NCBI GenBank assembly: GCA_964528095.1
Contig: CAZGSG010000141.1
Coordinates: forward strand, 1-14,276
Length of the DNA: 14,276 bases
Reading direction: 5' to 3'
Origin: CAZGSG01 sp964528095
GTDB taxonomy: Bacteria; Bacteroidota; Bacteroidia; Chitinophagales; Chitinophagaceae
Shown here: one piece after another, positions 7,200 through 14,144 of the stretch
How the letters are laid out: every line of letters begins with the position of its first letter
Position numbering within the stretch: position 1 is the stretch's first letter
Program-made: the position numbers and the translations under genes
The notes under the pieces: model-generated
What the model saw: the letters and a program-made list of their open reading frames with translations, nothing else
Databases searched by the model: none
Told to the model about the DNA's origin: nothing

Positions 7200-7259
7200 G
7201 TAAGGGGATTACGGTTCAGGTTTTGAGTTCGTAATTGCAATAGAGAGCTGTTAGACGGG

Positions 7260-7325
7260 TATTCTGCAAAGTTGAATTAAAAAAGATGCGTTCATTTACT
7301 GCTGCGGTTTTCTATTCTGCAAAGT
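7260..7325 (-). promoter_or_regulatory. Duplicated 13-base promoter-like site
   Basis: TATTCTGCAAAGT occurs exactly twice, at 7260-7272 and 7313-7325, 53 bases apart, in the leader of the membrane protein gene that starts at 7199. On the minus strand each reads ACTTTGCAGAATA. The upstream copy is preceded by T, giving TACTTTGC, close to the Bacteroidota -7 element TAnnTTTG but one base shorter. They may be tandem promoters or a duplicated operator; no clear -33 element is seen. Confidence 0.35.
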
Positions 7326-7381
7326 ACCAAGTCCTGGAGAAACGTTAAGCATAGAACCATCACAGACCAGTTCCGGGTTTT

Positions 7382-8089
7382 CTATAAATCAGGAAGGCTC
7401 TTCCATTCATGTTCTATATTGCGCATCAGTAAAGCATTGTCGAATTGAATAGAGCCCTTTCGAAATTTCTTTCCATCTTCAAAAAAAGAAGAATGAACTT
7501 TACTGACTTTTAGAGGATTAACTATCCAATGATAGGTTTCCAGCTTCAATCCATCCATTTTTTTCCCATTGGGCGAATAACCTTCCGCGCCGCCTTTAAA
7601 GAAATCCGATGCCTGTTCCAGTGACCCAAATATGGACTGTTTATCAAACTCAGCCGATTCCTCTCCATCCAGCAAAATATGTGTATCGTCAGAGCTGGTG
7701 AAGTCTATATGATATTGATTGGCTTCTTCCTGCACATTAAACTTAGTCAAATGATGTTTACCCGGAAATAGGCGTCCTCCGACAATTGCATTGAATGCTG
7801 AGGAAGTGTCCCTTCTGGGAATGTATACACCTTCGTTCAGTCTACCTTCTTTATCCCATTCAACAGCTATCCGGTGCGCGCCATTTTCTGATGAAATGCC
7901 AAGAAAGCTTGGAAGCCCTTTTGGTTTTATTTGTCGCAACCTGATCAGGCAAATACCTACAATCGCCTTTCCCTTAAAAACTTTTGGCCTGAAGGGCGCT
8001 GGTAGCATTTTTTGAACGTCGACAGGGTCGGCTGTGAAGTTGATCAATATTCGCCGGTCGATATATCCATGTATAGTAGGAACTTTCAT
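7382..8089 (-). CDS. DUF2071 family protein (YqjF-like)
   Basis: A 235-residue protein matching the DUF2071/YqjF layout: an N-terminal strand (KVPTIHGYIDRRILINFTADP), then VQKMLPAPFRPKVFKGKAIVG and the CLIRLRQIKPKGLP block, a central HRIAVEWD segment, GVYIPRRDTSS (about residues 87-97) and a C-terminal region. Members share an acetoacetate-decarboxylase-like fold; their reaction is not established. No signal peptide or membrane helix is present, so it is probably cytoplasmic. The start ATG follows the VOC gene by 71 bases and the two may be co-transcribed. It ends with TAG. The family call is fairly confident; function is not. Confidence 0.75.
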   Translation of the reverse strand: MKVPTIHGYIDRRILINFTADPVDVQKMLPAPFRPKVFKGKAIVGICLIRLRQIKPKGLPSFLGISSENGAHRIAVEWDKEGRLNEGVYIPRRDTSSAFNAIVGGRLFPGKHHLTKFNVQEEANQYHIDFTSSDDTHILLDGEESAEFDKQSIFGSLEQASDFFKGGAEGYSPNGKKMDGLKLETYHWIVNPLKVSKVHSSFFEDGKKFRKGSIQFDNALLMRNIEHEWKSLPDL

Positions 8090-8160
8090 ATTTTGATAAC
8101 CGAAACCTTCTGTTCAAACTTCTCAGTACTTGTCTTCAGTTATTTTAGTATATACTCAGT

Positions 8161-8535
8161 TTAATTTTGCCTAAGCTGAAACACATTTCCTTCCAGGTCT
8201 TCCCCATCACAAAATAAACAATGGCTTCCATCGAAAGATTTCAGCTCTTTTAGGAAAACACCCTTTCCAAGAAGATCATCCCGAAAAGAAGCCAGATCCT
8301 CTTTAACATCAAACACAAGCTTTGTATTACTATGGGCCTTAAAAGGAAGGTCTTTATTTTTATCAAAATCAGCTCCGACTTTATGAAAGGCGATCTCTAC
8401 CGGACCTGCATTTAGTACAACCCACTCGTCTTTAATTTCTTCAATGAGGTTCAAGTTAAAATAATCCTGGTAAAAGGACTTGAGTTTATTTACATCTCTT
8501 GCGAATAAAATTATTCTGCTAAGTTGTATTTTCAT
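8161..8535 (-). CDS. VOC (glyoxalase/bleomycin-resistance fold) protein
   Basis: A 124-residue single-domain protein of the vicinal oxygen chelate superfamily. Typical features are the opening RIILFARDVNKLKSFYQDYF, the paired beta-alpha-beta-beta-beta modules with WVVLNAGPVEIAFH (about residues 38-51), and the closing DLEGNVFQLRQN, which corresponds to the D-P-x-G-N-x-x-x-L strand. Members are metal-dependent isomerases, dioxygenases or drug-binding resistance proteins; the substrate cannot be named here. Length is normal for a one-domain member that works as a dimer. The ATG start is clear. It is distinct from the VOC remnant near 6749-6832. It ends with TAA. Confidence 0.82.
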   Translation of the reverse strand: MKIQLSRIILFARDVNKLKSFYQDYFNLNLIEEIKDEWVVLNAGPVEIAFHKVGADFDKNKDLPFKAHSNTKLVFDVKEDLASFRDDLLGKGVFLKELKSFDGSHCLFCDGEDLEGNVFQLRQN

Positions 8536-8606
8536 TGTTGTACGGATTGGGTTAAGGAATGTACATTATTATCCAAGGCATTGGCATACAAGTATTACAA
8601 GCTTTT

Positions 8607-9011
8607 TTAATTTTCTCCCATATAGAGCCTTTCACCTACCACTTCAAAATTCTTCAGCTTGCTTTTTTCCTTCATCTGTCCAAAGGGACGATCGGCCTCT
8701 GCAAAATCATACAAAATGGTATAGTTCGACTTTTTAAAAATAACCACACTATCTAAAAGGATCCTGCTATTGCTATCTAAAACATAAATCACTTTCATTT
8801 CGTCAATTCCGAGATATTTCATTTTCGCTTCAGTATTGTTTTCTTTTGACCGCTCCATAATGTTCGGTATTTCACTAATATCGATAGGTTTTGAATTTTC
8901 TTTGGCTACTTCTATGAATTTCTCCTTATCCTGTTTTACTTTTTCAGGAATAGATGTGCAGGATAATAAAAATAAAACGGGGAATAAATATGTTATTATA
9001 TAAGGTCTCAC
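8607..9011 (-). CDS. Hypothetical lipoprotein
   Basis: A 134-residue protein starting (GTG) MRPYIITYLFPVLFLLSC. The hydrophobic stretch and L-L-S-C lipobox (cysteine 18) predict a membrane-tethered lipoprotein. The mature part has a Lys/Glu-rich, probably helical region (EKVKQDKEKFIEVAKENS) and then a beta-rich domain (MKVIYVLDSNSRILLDSVVIF) without a family I recognise. No ATG is available in frame before the signal peptide, so GTG at 9011 is the best start. It ends with TAA, 71 bases before the VOC gene. Confidence 0.7.
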   Translation of the reverse strand: MRPYIITYLFPVLFLLSCTSIPEKVKQDKEKFIEVAKENSKPIDISEIPNIMERSKENNTEAKMKYLGIDEMKVIYVLDSNSRILLDSVVIFKKSNYTILYDFAEADRPFGQMKEKSKLKNFEVVGERLYMGEN

Positions 9012-9107
9012 GAATGGGTATTTAGGTTTAAGATATTGCTGCCTCGGGATTATTTACAAGCGCTGAGTTTGGCAAGGGGCTTATGAGTCAGGATTATTTT
9101 TAGGTTG

Positions 9108-9698
9108 TCATATGTGTACAATTGCTTCATTGTTTTCCTCGCTATGAACGAGCATAGAGCAATTATCAATCCAGGCAATCATATCGTAGCCCGACCAATC
9201 GGGTTGGTGAATTTCAGGCAATGGCAGCTTCATTGGGTTAGTAAAGTCATAAACCATTATAAAAAACGGCGATCCCCATCCACACCCAAAAACAGCTAAT
9301 TTTTTCTTATCCGGTGACAACAAATGTTTTGTCCAAATAAATCCATCGTTATTCTCAGAATAGGAGCTCAGTTTCCAATTTGTAAGATCAACAACTGTTT
9401 GACCACCACATAAATCTTCGGAACACAATAAATATTTTACCGGCCCGCTATCTACCCATGAATGAAAAAAAGCGCCTTCGTTGACAACAAATGATATCGG
9501 TTGATTCAAACCAGAAATATCAACTAATTTTATCTGGGTCGCGCTCCAGTTGAATTCTGTTTTGTGCAATATAAACTCTCTCGTTTCCACTTTATACATG
9601 TTGTCAGGCGAAATAATGGTTGTAAAAGAGTCAACTACCTTCTGGCTTTCACCCAGATATCGAAGGGATTCTGTCCGTATGAATTCAATTTTATTCAT
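9108..9698 (-). CDS. Hypothetical protein, possible beta-propeller-like
   Basis: A 196-residue protein from ATG at 9698 (MNKIEFIRTESLRYLG). A GTG at 9740 would add 14 residues but looks less likely. No signal peptide or membrane segment. The repeated pattern of short strands, with LSPDKKKLAVFGCGWGSPFFIMVYDFTNP near the middle and a C-terminal block about MIAWIDNCSMLVHS, recalls blades of WD40/prolyl-oligopeptidase-type propellers, though it is too short for a full propeller; this is inference. It begins 51 bases after the phosphoesterase stop and is probably in the same transcript. It ends with TGA. Confidence 0.6.
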   Translation of the reverse strand: MNKIEFIRTESLRYLGESQKVVDSFTTIISPDNMYKVETREFILHKTEFNWSATQIKLVDISGLNQPISFVVNEGAFFHSWVDSGPVKYLLCSEDLCGGQTVVDLTNWKLSSYSENNDGFIWTKHLLSPDKKKLAVFGCGWGSPFFIMVYDFTNPMKLPLPEIHQPDWSGYDMIAWIDNCSMLVHSEENNEAIVHI

Positions 9699-9749
9699 TT
9701 CAATTATTGCGTAGCATTCTCTGGATTGAAAGAACCCCACTAAGATATT

Positions 9750-10375
9750 CTACCATTGAAAGCTGATCGGCTGATTTACTATTTCGTATTTTTCATTCAG
9801 GACACTCGCATTTATAAATGTCATTCCGTGCTTCTCCACAACACCGTATGACTCATGAACATGACCAAATATGTGAAGCTTCGGCTTTACGTCCTGTATC
9901 CGCAGAAATAGGTCCTTGCACCCAATATGTATTTCTTCAATATTTTTATCGAGCGTCCTAAAAGGAGGGCCATGTGTAATTAATATGTCGGTATCTTCCG
10001 GAATCAAATCCCAGTGACGCCCAATATTATCACCTCGCATTCTATTGAATGCCCAGTTAAATAACCAGGGAGTCACGGGCGATCCCCAGATTTTAATTCC
10101 ATTTACAAGCGTCCCGCTATCTTTTAAATACTGTACCCCCTTAGGAATAAGTTCTTCAATTTCCAAGTCCGATTCTTTTTCGAAAAAAAATCATGATTAC
10201 CGGCGATAAATATTTTGCTAACAAAGTCCTGCTTTTCGCACCAGCCGAGAAAATCCTTTACCTCTTGTTTTTCGCCTTTATTCGAAACATCGCCCGCATG
10301 AATTAAAATATCACCGGATCCAAGGGCCAGGTTATTATGCAGGCCGTGCGTATCTGAGATTGCAACTATTTTCAC
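9750..10375 (-). pseudogene. Calcineurin-like metallophosphoesterase, frameshifted at an A8 tract
   Basis: Two overlapping frames together encode all motifs of the calcineurin-like phosphoesterase family (MPPED2-like subgroup): SDTHG (residues 7-11), AGDVSN (27-32) and GNHD (59-62) in the first frame; ITHGPP and the terminal GHVHESYG in the second. The break follows GNHD, at a run of eight T on the coding strand (A8 at 10183-10190 as printed). With nine T the reading becomes GNHDFFFEKESDLEIEEL and flows on, giving a protein of 208 residues, normal for the family. Members use a two-metal site to hydrolyse phosphodiesters or phosphomonoesters. GTG at 10375 is the start. The gene may be inactive, switched by slippage at the tract, or hit by a sequencing error. 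Confidence 0.8.
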
Positions 10376-10552
10376 TATGAAGATTATTCCAGGTATTTCT
10401 TTTAAAGTTCAGACATTCTTAAGGAGAGTTGGAAGCGGTAAGTGTCGCAGACTGACATCTTTTGGTTTAAGTACTTCTTCCGAAGACCTGGCTAATCCAA
10501 TAGGCTGCCGACTTAAAAATAGCAGCATGTCGAAAAAATCTTGCGGTCAAAG
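10376..10552. other. Spacer with a short unrecognised minus-strand ORF
   Basis: The 177 bases between two minus-strand genes hold a 39-codon frame (ATG 10528 to TGA 10409, MLLFLSRQPIGLARSSEEV...). It has no recognisable motif, signal or ribosome binding site. The plus-strand frame at 10377-10601 is its mirror and overlaps the upstream gene. I regard both as doubtful; the spacer probably contains the promoter of the phosphoesterase gene. Confidence 0.25.
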
Positions 10553-11062
10553 CTATTCGATTTCCATTACAGCGTCTTGCGCAAAGTCATTTAAATCTTG
10601 ACAGCGCATGATTTCTTCACAGCCAGGTCTGATCTGGTAAAATCTAACTGTGCTACTACCATAAATTTCAACTTCATCATTTATCTTTTCGGTTTCGTAA
10701 AATGATATGATTACGCGAAAATTTTGTTCTTTAAAAATGCTACGAAGTCTCGTCGCAAGTCTCTTCCCAGATTCAATCGCAATCTGTAAATATTCAATTT
10801 CATTACTAGGAATTTCAATAAACATATCCGAATGGAAATGCGTTTCATTATATTCCCATTCGCATTTTTCAAGATCAGTTTTGAATAGTGGAGGTGGGTG
10901 ATTATTAGAAAACCCCTTTAAAGTGACACAATCATTATCTACTAAGAATTCGCTCTCTATACCCTTTAAAAGCTGACCAGGTAGCCTTAGATCGGTCTTC
11001 CAAACATCATATTTGAATTTTGCGAGATATCCATCCATGTGCATATTACTACGAAATTTCAT
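10553..11062 (-). CDS. Hypothetical protein
   Basis: A 169-residue protein from ATG at 11062 (MKFRSNMHMDGYLAKFKYDVW). The frame is open 18 codons further to a TTG at 11116, and the extra sequence (ISLTLEPATLIL) looks strand-like, so the longer 187-residue form is possible. I do not recognise a family. No signal or membrane segment. Beta-prone N-terminal half, then an amphipathic helix (EYLQIAIESGKRLATRLRSI) and a C-terminal beta segment (NFRVIISFYE, STVRFYQIRPG). It ends with TAG. It is separated from neighbours by 177 and at least 91 bases. Confidence 0.6.
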   Translation of the reverse strand: MKFRSNMHMDGYLAKFKYDVWKTDLRLPGQLLKGIESEFLVDNDCVTLKGFSNNHPPPLFKTDLEKCEWEYNETHFHSDMFIEIPSNEIEYLQIAIESGKRLATRLRSIFKEQNFRVIISFYETEKINDEVEIYGSSTVRFYQIRPGCEEIMRCQDLNDFAQDAVMEIE

Positions 11063-11207
11063 ATTGAGTATTAATGTCGCTGGCTCTAAGGTTAAGCTAA
11101 TTTTGAGTGATTTCAATTTTAGAACACGAAGTTCTCAATAAACTATACTTTGTCTTGCGAGCAGAAAGGATCATCCAGTTGCGAGTTACCTCGTTTCTAT
11201 ATTTATT

Positions 11208-11618
11208 TTAAGTACCGCCAGCATCCGGATAACCTATCTCAGCCCACAATAGTCCGTTTCTTAAATCAATTATATAAATCCATGAATTTTTACCTTTTTG
11301 GCCACTCCTGTAAAGATAATCTCCCCTTTTCTCAAAGTCAGGTTTGTCCTTTTCGAGGTACGACATGCTAAGCATTCCTAAAGACATATTATCACCAGAA
11401 GATTTAAACCCATAATCTTGAGCAAAAGTTAAAAGCTCCTCTTTGTTTAACAAAAATGTTGTAGCCGTAACGAACTCCCCATTGTCGATTGACTCCAAAA
11501 TTCTCGCATCTTCAGGAATAACCATAGAAGAAATATTCTCGTAAAACTGTTTATTATAGTAAAGCTCCTGACTTGAACATGATATCAAAGCTATTGTCAG
11601 AATAAAAGATATGCGCAT
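11208..11618 (-). CDS. Hypothetical lipoprotein
   Basis: A 136-residue protein with a short signal MRISFILTIALISC; L-I-S-C (cysteine 14) is a lipobox, so membrane tethering is expected. The mature region begins CSSQELYYNKQFYENI and contains a helix (NKEELLTFAQDYGFKS) and a beta-rich end (SWIYIIDLRNGLLWAEIGY). I do not recognise a family. The ATG start is clear and the stop is TAA. It stands alone; the upstream neighbour is the broken two-TM gene. Confidence 0.7.
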   Translation of the reverse strand: MRISFILTIALISCSSQELYYNKQFYENISSMVIPEDARILESIDNGEFVTATTFLLNKEELLTFAQDYGFKSSGDNMSLGMLSMSYLEKDKPDFEKRGDYLYRSGQKGKNSWIYIIDLRNGLLWAEIGYPDAGGT

Positions 11619-11721
11619 AATTGTCGATAACAGCAGGATTTATGAAAGGTCAAATTAACGAAGTGCCCGGACAGGGCTATAGAACAAGCCTATGTTGATC
11701 GAAACAAATGTTACCCCGGAT

Positions 11722-12148
11722 CTATTTTGCTATGAATTTACTGAGTAATGTTAAAAAAAATTGATCGGAGGTGACGGAAATGTTATATCTAACAAGATAA
11801 CTTCCGGACTTCGTTTGGATAAATATTTTTTTTGTAATATCGATTTTCCACATCTTCATGCTTATCAAACGTTACAATTTGTTTAGTATTAATAAAAAGA
11901 GATTTTCTAAATGGCAATAAGTAGTTTATTCCCAGTTTATCTCAATTCAAATTGATCTGACAATCGAGCCTGAAAGAAAAGAAATAGCTAATTGCAAATC
12001 CCAAGAATGTCAGAAATAGAAAAGTATAGAGATCCAAATCGCCAATAAAAAACTTGTATAGAGCAAAATCAACTACTGCTGAGAAAGAAATCAGGGAGAG
12101 ATAAAAAAAGATCGAATAACTCGATTTGAAACTAATTTCTTTTATCAT
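11722..12148 (-). pseudogene. Two-TM protein with C-terminal domain, broken by TGA and a frameshift
   Basis: An intact 68-codon frame (12148-11942) encodes two membrane helices (about residues 11-33 and 39-59) and stops at TGA. The same frame then stays open for 50 codons (DKLGINYLLPFRKSLFINTK, then IVTFDKHEDVENRYYKK) until an A8 tract (coding strand; 11826-11833). Removing one A moves into a second open frame (IFIQTKSGSYLVRYNIS and on to LLSKFIAK) ending TAG at 11722. Joined, they give a plausible 141-residue protein: two TM helices and a cytoplasmic beta-rich domain resembling small bacterial PH-type membrane proteins. The fold is inference. One nonsense change and one homopolymer indel would explain the break. 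A short two-TM protein may still be made. Confidence 0.6.
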
Positions 12149-12276
12149 ATCACCAGTGTCTCAATTTAGCAGGTCGCATAGTAGTTGATGACATGGCTTT
12201 CTAAGATCATCTTTTTAATACCATTTCAACTTTAAAAAAGTATGGGCTTTCGACAAGCACAAATTAAATAGCCGTT

Positions 12277-12762
12277 TTACTCTCGATCACGCAACCATTT
12301 AACTTGCATTTGCGTGTCAGGAACTCTCAGCCCCCTTATTCTAGAAATAAGTTCAATTATCTCGGTGGTTTTAAACCCAGCCAACTGCAATACGCAGCCC
12401 GCAATTATGGAACTTCTTCCAATCCCCATTCTGCAATGTATTGCCACAGATTTTCCAGTCTTGATTTTATCATTTATTCTGTTAATCAAGTCATCCACCT
12501 TAGCCGCATTTGACGGAATATTTCTATCTGAAATAGGAAAGTTAAAATACTCTACCCCTTTTTGATAACATATCCTTTCTTCTTGCTTGAGATCCAGTTC
12601 ATCAACTTCTTGTTTTTCCAATAAAGAAACCAGAAGCCCAATATTTTGTTTTTTCAACGATGAAATTTCGTCTTCCAGCCACTCACCTCCCCTTGGTCTG
12701 GCCATAATACCAAGGCTTGCATCATTTTTATATTGAAAAACCCAGTGAACCCTTGTGTGCAT
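12277..12762 (-). CDS. Protein-tyrosine / dual-specificity phosphatase
   Basis: A 161-residue cytoplasmic phosphatase of the cysteine-based superfamily. The P-loop HCRMGIGRSS (residues 109-118) carries nucleophile Cys110 and Arg116; FPISDRNIPS (75-84) holds the probable general acid Asp79. The N-terminal signature ARPRGGEWLEDEI (21-33) and VSLLEKQEVDEL are typical of a bacterial branch of the family related to CDC14/CDKN3-like enzymes. The reaction is hydrolysis of phosphotyrosine or another phosphomonoester; the partner is unknown and no kinase lies nearby. ATG at 12762 is preferred over GTG at 12786, which directly follows a stop codon and adds eight residues. It ends with TAA. All catalytic residues are present, so it is probably active. 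Confidence 0.88.
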   Translation of the reverse strand: MHTRVHWVFQYKNDASLGIMARPRGGEWLEDEISSLKKQNIGLLVSLLEKQEVDELDLKQEERICYQKGVEYFNFPISDRNIPSNAAKVDDLINRINDKIKTGKSVAIHCRMGIGRSSIIAGCVLQLAGFKTTEIIELISRIRGLRVPDTQMQVKWLRDRE

Positions 12763-12870
12763 ATGAAACTGTGTAATGTCTTCCACTTAAACTGAAGAAC
12801 ACTTCTCAACCAGGTACAGTAGCTAAAATCTGGCGATGCCGAAGAGCCTTTTTACCATAGCTTCTCGTAT

Positions 12871-13188
12871 CTATAGCGTACTGCTACCTCGCCGTGACTT
12901 ATACTGTCTAAAGATTACAACAAATGTTTCAATAATTAGACTGTAAAAGATTGCGTTAAGAAGAATACCCACTATAAACATTGTCAAATCCATATACTTG
13001 TCGAAAATTATATGTGTCGGAAAAATAAAGATATAAACGCTTTTCGCAATTAGTAGCAATAGATCATTTTTAGAAGACCCTTCCTCAACGGCCCATGCTA
13101 ACCAAAAGGAAATAAATGCTAGTATAGTAATAAAAACAGTCCTAAGCAGGATCCGTTGCCAGGAATATTGAACGATTGTTTTCAACAT
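12871..13188 (-). CDS. Small three-TM membrane protein
   Basis: A 105-residue protein with probable membrane helices at about residues 14-34, 42-61 and 67-93, and a basic C-terminal tail (RQYKSRRGSSTL). It is probably an inner-membrane protein of unknown function; no family motif is visible. The ATG start is clear and the stop is TAG. It is the first protein gene after the rRNA operon and the long noncoding stretch, and lies 108 bases before the phosphatase gene. Confidence 0.55.
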   Translation of the reverse strand: MLKTIVQYSWQRILLRTVFITILAFISFWLAWAVEEGSSKNDLLLLIAKSVYIFIFPTHIIFDKYMDLTMFIVGILLNAIFYSLIIETFVVIFRQYKSRRGSSTL

Positions 13189-13464
13189 AATTATTATCCT
13201 AATGGCCCTCCCACCCTCCTTTCAAAGAGTTATCCCTAGAAATCTATTATTCTTCAAATTCGTTAGTTCATTAAGCTAACACAATACCTTTAAGTCCCCA
13301 AACCCCAAAGCTTCGCCACCTCACCCCCAGGTAAGCAATTTCCAAGCTTCTTAAAGTAAGCTAGTTTATTTCAATTTTACTAGTGCTTTATATGCTTTTT
13401 TTAACCCAATTTTTAAATTAGAAAGGGTGCTAGTTGGCACGATTGATTTTCTTTGATTAACTCC
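13189..13464. other. Gene-free spacer
   Basis: No frame here looks coding on either strand. It must contain the promoter of the membrane protein gene at 13188, but I see no clean TTG/TAnnTTTG pair. Short weak hairpins occur (GTTAG with CTAAC near 13263-13280; GTGC with GCAC near 13427-13440). The composition (runs of C and T) is like decayed intergenic DNA. Confidence 0.4.
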
Positions 13465-13652
13465 CCCTGGGTTAAAACCCAGGGCAATTGATGGGGGACG
13501 ATTCGTTCAATAATCCGCACTTTTCCTTAAACCCATCTACAATCATAAATGAGGAAATCTGCAAATCAAGTCTGCACTCCTTCTGCCCAAACGACGCGCG
13601 AAACAATATTCTAACCGTCCCCCATCCCTTGCCCCGGACTTCAGTCCAGGGC
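13465..13652. repeat. Composite inverted-repeat element (REP/BIME- or MITE-like)
   Basis: Two GC-rich hairpins face each other. The left one, CCCTGGG-TTAAAA-CCCAGGG (13465-13484), is perfect over 7 bp. The right one, GCCCCGGACT-TC-AGTCCAGGGC (13631-13652), has one mismatch. Just inside them sit perfect 11-base inverted repeats, GATGGGGGACG (13490-13500) and CGTCCCCCATC (13616-13626). Over 22 bases the two ends match at 19 positions in inverted orientation. The 115-base interior has no credible gene; the open frames crossing it (minus 13472-13741, plus 13488-13853) run through the hairpins and are probably spurious. This is the layout of a REP doublet or short nonautonomous element mobilised by a REP-associated tyrosine transposase or IS200-like enzyme; none is in this window. 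Confidence 0.6.
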
Positions 13653-13684
13653 ATAAAAATAGCCTCCGGCATTAACCGAAAGGC
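13653..13684 (-). terminator. Terminator-like hairpin (second of two)
   Basis: On the minus strand GCCTTTCGG, loop TTAATG and CCGGAGGC form a bulged stem followed by TATTTTTAT. It shares the core CCTCCGGCATT (plus strand) with the hairpin at 13806-13839. It is placed to stop transcription that has passed the rRNA terminator. Confidence 0.5.
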
Positions 13685-13805
13685 GCTCACTAATAAAGAC
13701 ACAAGCATACTAGTTAACATGTCTCGTACCCCAGCTTGCAACCTACCAATCTCCTTCCCTCTTTACCCAATAAACCTCCTGCTCAATCCAACAAGCCTCT
13801 TAGGC

Positions 13806-13839
13806 AAAAAAATGCCCTCCGGCATTCGCCAAAGGGCAT
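13806..13839 (-). terminator. Terminator-like hairpin (first of two)
   Basis: On the minus strand ATGCCCT pairs with AGGGCAT (7 bp), with an inner GGC/GCC stem, and is followed by seven T. This is a good intrinsic terminator about 160 bases after the main rRNA operon terminator, possibly a back-up for that strongly expressed operon. Confidence 0.6.
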
Positions 13840-13984
13840 TTAATACATTATAAATCAGGAAACCTCATGGCAAGACATTCAATACTCATCCCGGATCCAA
13901 TATTCCAGGGGTCGAGCCATAAACCCTGAACCCCAAACATCAAACATCCAATATCTAATATCATCTAAAAAAAACCAAAAACCC

Positions 13985-14023
13985 CAAAAACAAAAAAGCC
14001 TCTCAGTTTGCACTGAAAGGCTT
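13985..14023 (-). terminator. Intrinsic terminator of the rRNA operon
   Basis: On the minus strand AAGCCTTTCAGT, loop GCAA and ACTGAGAGGCTT form a 12-bp stem with one G-T wobble, closed by a stable GNRA tetraloop and followed by TTTT-G-TTTTT. It starts about 11 bases after the 3' end of 5S rRNA, the expected place for the operon's terminator. Confidence 0.85.
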
Positions 14024-14033
14024 TCTTAATAAA

Positions 14034-14144
<111 letters not shown>

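Noticed and set aside
1..13188. Integron cassette array
   Set aside because: I looked in the spacers for paired GTTRRRY/RYYYAAC core sites with attC-type folding and found none, and there is no integrase gene.
13488..13853. Plus-strand ORF of 121 residues and the opposing 89-residue ORF at 13472-13741
   Set aside because: Both run across hairpins of the REP-like element, and the plus-strand one also crosses both terminator-like hairpins; their translations show no family features, so they are by-products of repeat sequence.
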